From assembly GCA_028691765.1 (NCBI GenBank), contig JAQUYS010000004.1, positions 1 to 49,267 on the forward strand: a stretch of DNA of 49,267 nucleotides, given 5' to 3'. Under the pieces are notes generated by a model that made no database searches, had not been told where the DNA came from, and saw only the letters and a list, made by a program, of their open reading frames with translations. Numbering within the stretch: the stretch's first letter is position 1; every line of letters begins with the position of its first letter. The translations under genes and the position numbers were made by a program. Below, in pieces: positions 37,756 through 44,739 of the stretch. The stretch is from Candidatus Nanoarchaeia archaeon. Lineage in GTDB: Archaea > Nanobdellota > Nanobdellia > Woesearchaeales > SKGA01.

Positions 37756-38349
37756 TTACCGTATCAAATGATATACATTTTTTTCTTTAACTATTTTTTT
37801 CTCTTTGATTAATTTTTCAACAAATAATTCAGTATGTTTATCTTCCATACCTATTTTTTTACTTATTGATTGAATATCACAAGGTTCTTTCAAAACCAAT
37901 AAAATAGCATTTCTAGTCATTGCATTAAAATTTCTTATTAACCCTTCGTTATCTGAATGAATTTTTTTCTGTGCAACACCAATTTCATGAAGTTTAGCCA
38001 ATAAATCATTTAGCCAATGAGTAATTTCTTTTTGTTCGATAACAACTTCATCAGGTTCAATTAATTCAATTGATGCCGGAGAAAAATTAACACATAACCA
38101 AGTAAGTTTTTCAATATTTTTAACAAGCATTTCAATTTCAGCGATAACCCCAAAAACACCACCTTCAAGTTCTTCCGCAGGCTCATATTCTTCCTTAAGT
38201 ACAACAATTTCAGAATCTTTTTTGATGTTTTCAACATATGCCTTCATAGTTGATTCTACATGTTCTTTTGGATGACCAATTATTTCAAAAATAGTATTGA
38301 TTCGTAAATATTTTTTTTCAATGTATTCTTTAATTTCTTTATCTTTCAT
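37756..38349 (-). CDS. Uncharacterised protein adjacent to scpB with C-terminal HTH-like segment
   Basis: 197 aa; GHPKEHVESTMKAYVENIKKDSEIVVLKEEYEPAEELEGGVFGVIAEIEMLVKNIEKLTWLC. Confidence 0.65.
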   Translation of the reverse strand: MKDKEIKEYIEKKYLRINTIFEIIGHPKEHVESTMKAYVENIKKDSEIVVLKEEYEPAEELEGGVFGVIAEIEMLVKNIEKLTWLCVNFSPASIELIEPDEVVIEQKEITHWLNDLLAKLHEIGVAQKKIHSDNEGLIRNFNAMTRNAILLVLKEPCDIQSISKKIGMEDKHTELFVEKLIKEKKIVKEKNVYHLIR

Positions 38350-38404
38350 CTATATCCCTCTTTCATTCTTGACTTTAGTTTTTTTTATAAATCTATCGAA
38401 AAAC

Positions 38405-39952
38405 TTATTTTTGTTTAAAAAAGAAACCATATGCTCCCCAAATACCTAAAATAGATATACTTGCATACATTAACACATTTTTAACACCCAATTTAGTTAA
38501 ATTCCCTTCATCAACAGCATTTAAAATTATGTTTCCCGTTATTAAATCATCTTTAACAACCTCGGAAGAAATAAAACTAAAATTCTCCAAATTACTCTGT
38601 AAAATTTCTTTCTTCTCCTCTCTCAATAACAGATTTAAAGCCATTTCATTGTTCAAAATTTCCTTAAACGGCACTAATCTCGCAGATATATTCATATTTG
38701 GTAAAGCATCAAATACAAAGTCAAAAGTTTTTACACCACTAACATTTACTTTTTCAATAATAATTGGATTGTTGTTGTTTTGAAGAATCAATAACGCTTC
38801 TCCTTCTCCTTCAACCTTAACATACCAAGTCAAATTTCCTTCAGCATATTGTTTTTTAGTACTTTGATTAAGTATTTTCCAAGAACCTTTTTCTTCTTCA
38901 AAAAAGTTATTTTCCAAATAAATATTTTCATGTTTAGTTAAATTCAAACCCTCTACAACAAAAACAACTTCTTCAATTTCTTTTAATTTATTTAAATCAC
39001 AATAAAGCGAACCATAAAACTTGATTTTCCCTTTAGTTAACAAATCTAATTTCAAACTATCACAAACTTTTTTACCATCCACATTTTCGCCATTAATCTC
39101 TACAATCCTCTTCAAACCTTCATTTTTTTCAATCAACATCTCAAAATCAATGGTTTTAGAAACATAATCAAATTTAACTTCCTCTAGTTCAATATTATTT
39201 TCAATATTTGAAGAAACATAATTTTCATTCACAAAAGCAAATAATTTCTGATCACTTTTTTCCAAACCCTCTTGATACAAAGTAGCCTTAACAACAAATC
39301 CTTTTTCCAAATCTTCAAATGAAGGAGTAAACGATTTATATTCAGTATTTTGAGTAGTATATTTTGATTTAACAATATTGCCTCTTAGATCTTCCACCCA
39401 ATAACTTATTTGAAATGGTTTGGAAGTGTTTACATTGTTAAAATAAATTTTAACTTTTTCTCCTAAAACATAAATATCTTTGTCAGTGTTGATGTTGAAA
39501 AAAATTTGAAATTCTTCAGTCGTTTCATTTTCAGTTTGATTAATTTCAGGTTCATTACAAGAAACATTGTAGTTCCAACTAAGCGAGAGGTTATCTAAAT
39601 TAAAAATCAAATCATAACTTCCACTCAAGTTAAATTGCACAAAACCCGTATTTGCTTTAGTATATGAATTTATTTCCTTAATAACATTTTTTTCAACAAT
39701 AAGTTTATTTTCAAAATCTAAAAATTGAATATAATTCAGATAATAAGGATTAGGATTTGTACTATAATTCAATCTAACAATATGAAATACAGACGTTTGT
39801 TCTACATTACAAAAATCAGTTATAATTGGTTGTATTGAAAAATATTCATCTTCAATATTAAATTGTTTTAATTCATTTCCCTGAACCGCCAAAACATTGG
39901 TCAGTAGTATTAAAAAAATACTTATGTATTTTATCGATTGAATTTTTGTCAT
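38405..39952 (-). CDS. Secreted/membrane-anchored extracellular protein, beta-rich
   Basis: Signal peptide MTKIQSIKYISIFLILLTNVLAVQG (start 39952 preferred over 40033) and C-terminal TM VLMYASISILGIWGAYGFFF. Confidence 0.7.
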   Translation of the reverse strand: MTKIQSIKYISIFLILLTNVLAVQGNELKQFNIEDEYFSIQPIITDFCNVEQTSVFHIVRLNYSTNPNPYYLNYIQFLDFENKLIVEKNVIKEINSYTKANTGFVQFNLSGSYDLIFNLDNLSLSWNYNVSCNEPEINQTENETTEEFQIFFNINTDKDIYVLGEKVKIYFNNVNTSKPFQISYWVEDLRGNIVKSKYTTQNTEYKSFTPSFEDLEKGFVVKATLYQEGLEKSDQKLFAFVNENYVSSNIENNIELEEVKFDYVSKTIDFEMLIEKNEGLKRIVEINGENVDGKKVCDSLKLDLLTKGKIKFYGSLYCDLNKLKEIEEVVFVVEGLNLTKHENIYLENNFFEEEKGSWKILNQSTKKQYAEGNLTWYVKVEGEGEALLILQNNNNPIIIEKVNVSGVKTFDFVFDALPNMNISARLVPFKEILNNEMALNLLLREEKKEILQSNLENFSFISSEVVKDDLITGNIILNAVDEGNLTKLGVKNVLMYASISILGIWGAYGFFFKQK

Positions 39953-39995
39953 AAAATTACTTTTATTAAACTCCAATATTAAACCACCTTTCAAA

Positions 39996-40016
39996 AATCC
40001 GAAAATATTTCGGATT
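39996..40016. promoter_or_regulatory. Inverted repeat between divergent genes
   Basis: AATCCGAAA-ATA-TTTCGGATT. Confidence 0.55.
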
Positions 40017-40090
40017 GTGTGATTTTCATTCATCAGTGGTGAGAAACATTTTAATACTCTTACCGGGTGTAATATTAAAAGAGGTGTGGA

Positions 40091-40756
40091 ATGGGCTTAT
40101 TTAATTTCTTTAAGAAAAAAGAAGAATATCCTAAATTGGATGAAGAAAATGACTTTTCTAGTTTAGATTTAGATTTAAAAAATCCGGAAAAACCTCCTGT
40201 TCTAGATCAAGAAACTCAAGAAAATTACTTTTCAATACCCTCTGAAGAACCTGAAATGCATGAAGACTCAAACAGTTCAAAACCTACAGAAGATTCCGAT
40301 TTAAGTTTAAATGAATTTTCTGATGAAGAAGTTGAACAATTAGAACATTCAGTTGAAGATTTGCCAGAAATAAATAAAAAGATTCCTGAAGAAAATCACG
40401 CACTAGAAACTAAATCTCTTGAAGAACCTGAACCAGAAGAAGATGCTGACGATTTATTAAGTGGGTTACCTTCATTTGAAGAGGAAATACAATCCGAATA
40501 TATGGAAGCCCCAAAATATGGTTCAGATTTTTTAAGAAAAGAAACAAAAGATTCATTTTTCGTTTCTAAAAAAACTTATTCAGACATGATTTCAAATTTA
40601 AAAAATATACAAAACACATTACAATCCCAAAATACAGATACAACTAAATACTCCACAATATTAACAAGAAGTTCAAAAGCAATGAGCAAAGGAGTAACAG
40701 ATTTAGAAAACTTACAAAACAAATTCATGGAAATAGAATCAAAATTATCGAGGTAA
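40091..40756 (+). CDS. Acidic, partly disordered protein with basic/aromatic N-terminus and C-terminal coiled coil
   Basis: MGLFNFFKKKEEYPK N-terminus; Glu/Asp-rich middle. Confidence 0.6.
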   Translation: MGLFNFFKKKEEYPKLDEENDFSSLDLDLKNPEKPPVLDQETQENYFSIPSEEPEMHEDSNSSKPTEDSDLSLNEFSDEEVEQLEHSVEDLPEINKKIPEENHALETKSLEEPEPEEDADDLLSGLPSFEEEIQSEYMEAPKYGSDFLRKETKDSFFVSKKTYSDMISNLKNIQNTLQSQNTDTTKYSTILTRSSKAMSKGVTDLENLQNKFMEIESKLSR

Positions 40757-40758
40757 AA

Positions 40759-40983
40759 ATGGCAACAAATCAAACATTCATAAAACTTGAAGAATACAAA
40801 GAAATATTGGATATAGTTGACCTTTGTAAAGCAAAACTATCCGACGTAAATTCAACATTAAATCAAATAGATTCAATTCGTTCAGAAGAAGCTAAAGAAT
40901 TGAGCGCTTGGCGAGATAATGTTAAAGAAATAGAATCCAAAATCTCTTCAATAGATAAAAATTTATTTAACCCAGAGGAATAA
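40759..40983 (+). CDS. Small coiled-coil protein
   Basis: 74 aa, tightly spaced in a 3-gene operon. Confidence 0.55.
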   Translation: MATNQTFIKLEEYKEILDIVDLCKAKLSDVNSTLNQIDSIRSEEAKELSAWRDNVKEIESKISSIDKNLFNPEE

Positions 40984-40984
40984 A

Positions 40985-41344
40985 ATGAGCGAACCATTTT
41001 TTGTTAAAATGGAAAATGTCGATGACATAAGAATAAACCTATTAGAAAGCTCTAAATTAGCCCTGCACAGCATGCGAATAGAAGAAAAATTAAATTCGTT
41101 AAAAGAAGAAAAATTAAAATTAAACAATATTCTAAAAGAACAACTAAAAGAAATAATATTACTTTCAACAAAATTAGAAGAATGCTTACCTCATAAAGAA
41201 TTGTTTGTTGAGAAAAAAGTTGTTGCTAAAACTAAAAAAGGTAAAAAAGCAATTGTTGTTGAGAAAAAAGTTGTTTCTAAAAATGTGGATAAAATTGCAC
41301 AAGCTTTGTCTGATATAGAGAAGAAGTTGTCTATGTTAAGGTAA
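40985..41344 (+). CDS. Small coiled-coil protein with internal repeat
   Basis: 119 aa; repeated VEKKVV(A/S)K. Confidence 0.55.
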   Translation: MSEPFFVKMENVDDIRINLLESSKLALHSMRIEEKLNSLKEEKLKLNNILKEQLKEIILLSTKLEECLPHKELFVEKKVVAKTKKGKKAIVVEKKVVSKNVDKIAQALSDIEKKLSMLR

Positions 41345-41791
41345 ATCATATGTTTTTGTTAAAGCTTTTTTAATTCTTGACCAATAACATTTTGAAAAGG
41401 TATCATTATCTAGAATTAGATTATAATAAGTACAAATTATGCCTAAATTTATTTCTACCTCTGAACTACAATCTCTGTAATTGGAAATAGTCAATTCCAA
41501 TCCTTCACAATCGGTTAATTCCACATTTATAACTTCTCCTTCATAAGGGAAATTGGTCATTATTGGCATGTGTGCTAGTTTTTCTTCTATGGTTCCGTCA
41601 GAATTTTTACAAAAATAAGAAATAGTTTTATCTGAACTTTCTTCATTTATTTCAATTCCTTCTGCTGTGAGATTTTTTAGAAGAATGTTAATATCATATT
41701 CGTTCAATTTAGGAATGTATGGTTTGTTGTTTGCATCCAGCTTTGGTTTGTTGAAGAGTTGCTCTTCAATTAAGATAGGATCGTCTTCCAT
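41336..41791 (-). CDS. Hypothetical acidic protein
   Basis: 151 aa ORF with TATA-like box about 20 bp upstream. Confidence 0.5.
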   Translation of the reverse strand: MEDDPILIEEQLFNKPKLDANNKPYIPKLNEYDINILLKNLTAEGIEINEESSDKTISYFCKNSDGTIEEKLAHMPIMTNFPYEGEVINVELTDCEGLELTISNYRDCSSEVEINLGIICTYYNLILDNDTFSKCYWSRIKKALTKTYDLP

Positions 41792-41837
41792 TAAGTGTAT
41801 AGTTCTAAAGGAATTTATAAATCTTTAGAAAAAGAGG

Positions 41838-41917
41838 AGTCCTCCATGTGCAAAAAAGGATGGTCCCCCCACCCGCCGAATGGGTCATGTCGCCACATCA
41901 GAGGACTATAGCTTTTT
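41838..41917 (+). ncRNA. Candidate small structured RNA (element 1)
   Basis: GC-rich island in AT-rich intergenic DNA; AGTCCTC-C-ATGTG (41838-41850) pairs with CACAT-CA-GAGGACT (41894-41907); TATA-like ATTTATAAAT upstream; T-tract after; core shared with 43765-43784. Confidence 0.55.
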
Positions 41918-41989
41918 ACCCTTTTTTATTTCAAATCAAAAAATAAAGGGTAATTTACCCTCTACATTGTATTTTTGAATTGTAGAGGG
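41916..41989 (+). terminator. Overlapping inverted repeats, candidate terminator/attenuator region
   Basis: TTACCCTTT 41916-41924 / AAAGGGTAA 41945-41953; AGGGTAA-T-TTACCCT 41947-41961; CCCTCTACA 41958-41966 / TGTAGAGGG 41981-41989. Confidence 0.45.
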
Positions 41990-42024
41990 CAACATTTATA
42001 AATGAGTTAATCTTTCTAATAAAC

Positions 42025-43029
42025 ATGGCATACATTCACAAAAAGCAAATTGGAAATCAAACACAATATACTTTAAGAATATCTGTAAGAGAAGGATCCA
42101 GAGTTATTGCCAAAGATTTAGCTAATTTAGGTACAGATTTATCCAAAATTAAAATTGAAGATTTAGAAAAAAATTATTCTAAAGAAATAAGAAAATCATA
42201 CAAAACTATTAAAAAATTCCTTCAATCAAATCATTATTTAGAATTGGCTAAAGAATCTAAATTAAAATCTCAAGAACTATTAAATAAAGAGCAATTAGAA
42301 GAAATAGAAGCAACAAAAGTACATTATCAAAAAGAATTTTTAAAATTAAATAAAAATACTCAAAAAGATATTTTAGAATATTTCTTAATTAGGTTTGCTG
42401 TAAATTCAACTGCAATAGAAGGTAATACAATTACTTTAAAGGAAGCTGTTGATTTATTTGTTAATCAAAAAACGCCTAAAAATAAATCTGTGAGAGAAAT
42501 TCATGATTTAGAAAATACAAAACGAGTTTTTTATGATTTGATTGATAAAAATCCAAAATTAGATTTGAAATTAATTGTAAATATTCATGATGAATTATTA
42601 GATAAAATTGATGATAGAAAAGGATTGAGAAATCATGATATTCATATTTTTGGACAGCCTTTCAAACCAACACCTTTTATTTATGTTAAAGGAGATTTAG
42701 AATTGTTGCTTAAATGGTATAATGAAAATAAGAAAAAAATACATCCTTTTGTGTTGGCTACATTATTTCATCATAAATTTGAACAAATTCATCCATTTTC
42801 TGATGGAAATGGAAGAACGGGTAGAATGATTATGAACAAAATTTTAATGGATGCTAAATATCCCCCAATTGTTATTGATAAACGAGATAGAATTGAATAT
42901 ATTGAGGTTATGAATAAAGCCGATAAAGCAACTAAGAAAAATTTAGTTTCTGTATCTGATGAGTATGTTAAATTGTTGGAATTTATTGTTTATCAATTGA
43001 GAAAATCTTATTGGGATATTTTTCTTTAA
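42025..43029 (+). CDS. Fic/DOC-family protein
   Basis: HPFSDGNGRTGR motif; STAIEGNTITLKEA segment; TATA box about 25 bp upstream. Confidence 0.92.
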   Translation: MAYIHKKQIGNQTQYTLRISVREGSRVIAKDLANLGTDLSKIKIEDLEKNYSKEIRKSYKTIKKFLQSNHYLELAKESKLKSQELLNKEQLEEIEATKVHYQKEFLKLNKNTQKDILEYFLIRFAVNSTAIEGNTITLKEAVDLFVNQKTPKNKSVREIHDLENTKRVFYDLIDKNPKLDLKLIVNIHDELLDKIDDRKGLRNHDIHIFGQPFKPTPFIYVKGDLELLLKWYNENKKKIHPFVLATLFHHKFEQIHPFSDGNGRTGRMIMNKILMDAKYPPIVIDKRDRIEYIEVMNKADKATKKNLVSVSDEYVKLLEFIVYQLRKSYWDIFL

Positions 43030-43161
43030 TTTCAAACCATTTCCCCTTTATTGAGATTTCTTGAGAATCAAATATTCTGAAAACCCTACGGCGGAAAACT
43101 TAAGAAATTGGTCCTCCTGCGTATGTGAGTAGGAATTATCCTGGAGAAAACTATAGAAAAA

Positions 43162-43731
43162 TTAATTTATATTTTTTAACCATAAACCATTATTCATTTT
43201 ATATCCTAATCTTTTTGCAGTTACATCATATCTCATTTTAGATCGTTCATCGTAACGCATAGCATAATTTTTTGAAGCAGGTAAAATGGCAGAAGCAGAA
43301 AATCCAAGTTGTTTAGCATAATCTTCAAAAACACTAACAAACATTCGTTCCCATTTTAATGGTCGTAATATTTCATTTGCCATACAAATTCCTTGTAATT
43401 GAACAACACATAAAATTTCATCTGTAACTGAACCAAAATCATCTGCAATTACAAACGAATCATTTTCTAACTGCATAATAGAATAGGATGACATTGCGAT
43501 GGGTGAGCCAGAATATCTTAAAAGCAAATAATGAGGCGTATCTCTATATATATCTACATCAAGGTCATGTGTGCCATTTATCAAGTATTTTGATAAATTT
43601 ATATCTCCCTCATATGTTTCTTTCTTAAATCTTCTAAATAAATCAGTTTCAGCATCTATGGCGCATTTTTCAATATTTTCTATGGCCCATCGAGTAGTTC
43701 CTTTTTTTTCGATAAACATTTTATGATACAA
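43162..43731 (-). CDS. GNAT-like protein (tentative; start possibly 43719)
   Basis: C-terminal YDVTAKRLGYKMNNGLWLKNI resembles GNAT C-termini. Confidence 0.35.
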   Translation of the reverse strand: MYHKMFIEKKGTTRWAIENIEKCAIDAETDLFRRFKKETYEGDINLSKYLINGTHDLDVDIYRDTPHYLLLRYSGSPIAMSSYSIMQLENDSFVIADDFGSVTDEILCVVQLQGICMANEILRPLKWERMFVSVFEDYAKQLGFSASAILPASKNYAMRYDERSKMRYDVTAKRLGYKMNNGLWLKNIN

Positions 43732-43764
43732 ATTACATGTTAATTATAAATATGTCTATTCAGA

Positions 43765-43825
43765 AGGATGGTCCCCCCTCCCGAACGAAACCTGATGACA
43801 CGGTTTAAAGGACTCTTTATTCTAA
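43765..43825 (+). ncRNA. Candidate small structured RNA (element 2)
   Basis: AAGGATGGTCCCCCCTCCCG (43765-43784) matches element 1 at 19/20; AAACC-N9-GGTTT hairpin; downstream GGAC and T-rich end; TATA-like AATTATAAATA 43743-43753. Confidence 0.45.
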
Positions 43826-43871
43826 TTTAGCACAATATTTATAAAATAATTCATAAAAAATTTTATTCTAT

Positions 43872-44186
43872 TTAATTTTGTTTTGACATGTCCTGAGTTC
43901 CAAGAACAATTAAATCCTCTTCAGCATTTATTCCTCTAATTTCATCTTTCTTGATATAGATGCCTTGATTTTTAGTCAAAATATGTTTTCCATTTATATC
44001 GGTAAAGATTCCTTTACCTTCAAGAACCATCAAGTAAACAGCATAATCTTCAGGATGAGGTGGAATCTCAACACCTTTTTTCAAACATATCAAAGCTGAA
44101 TGAAATCCTTTAGAATTTAGGAAATGCTTCTTTAGTGGTTTACCTTGTGAAAACTCAATTAGTTTATTTAAATCATATGTTTTCAT
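43872..44186 (-). CDS. Cupin-domain protein
   Basis: PPHPEDYAVYLMVLEGKGIFTDINGKHILTKNQGIYIKKDEIRGI. Confidence 0.75.
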   Translation of the reverse strand: MKTYDLNKLIEFSQGKPLKKHFLNSKGFHSALICLKKGVEIPPHPEDYAVYLMVLEGKGIFTDINGKHILTKNQGIYIKKDEIRGINAEEDLIVLGTQDMSKQN

Positions 44187-44223
44187 TTTTTATTTTCTCC
44201 AATAATTGTATTTGTGTAAAGTT

Positions 44224-44739
44224 TCATTTATTTTCTCTCCAGTTAAGTATGTTTTTTATTGCCTTATTTTCTACAGTTCTTAGCGTTTGACTTAAAGTCG
44301 CTTTTGATATTTTAAGTAATTTTGCAAGTTCTGTTAATGTTACGCCTCTAGGATATTTGAAATATCCTAAGCTTTGAGCTTTATTTATGATTTCTTCTTG
44401 TCTGTTTGTTAATTCTATTTTAGGTTTATATGAATCACTTATTTGTAAAATCCTAAATTCTGGCAAATTTTTTTTAAGTTCATCTAATTGTTTTCCATTA
44501 ATAAAAAATTCTAATTTATGTCTTCCATTTTTCAATATTGTAGGATATATTATAGTCATATCTTTTTGTTCAAAAGCATTAAAAAATTTGGATTTTAAAT
44601 GAATCATTACTACATTTCCAATTTTATCTATGTCAATTATTGTTTTATTTTTTCTTTCAATGAATTTCTTATTTGATTTATTGCTATTCTCATTCCAAAA
44701 CCATATTCTGCATTGTCTTCGAACAATGAATTTGCCCAT
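44224..44739 (-). CDS. HTH_10 (bacterio-opsin activator-type) regulator; true start probably downstream of 44739
   Basis: LTNRQEEIINKAQSLGYFKYPRGVTLTELAKLLKISKATLSQTLRTVENK. Confidence 0.75.
   Translation of the reverse strand: MGKFIVRRQCRIWFWNENSNKSNKKFIERKNKTIIDIDKIGNVVMIHLKSKFFNAFEQKDMTIIYPTILKNGRHKLEFFINGKQLDELKKNLPEFRILQISDSYKPKIELTNRQEEIINKAQSLGYFKYPRGVTLTELAKLLKISKATLSQTLRTVENKAIKNILNWRENK

Noticed and set aside
41856-41907. Element 1 as fluoride riboswitch or HDV-like ribozyme
   Set aside because: Shares short strings (GATGG, GGTCCC) but the order of helices and conserved loops does not match either class by eye.
43162-43731. Confident GNAT acetyltransferase
   Set aside because: Only the C-terminal motif resembles GNAT; acetyl-CoA loop not clearly seen, so kept tentative.
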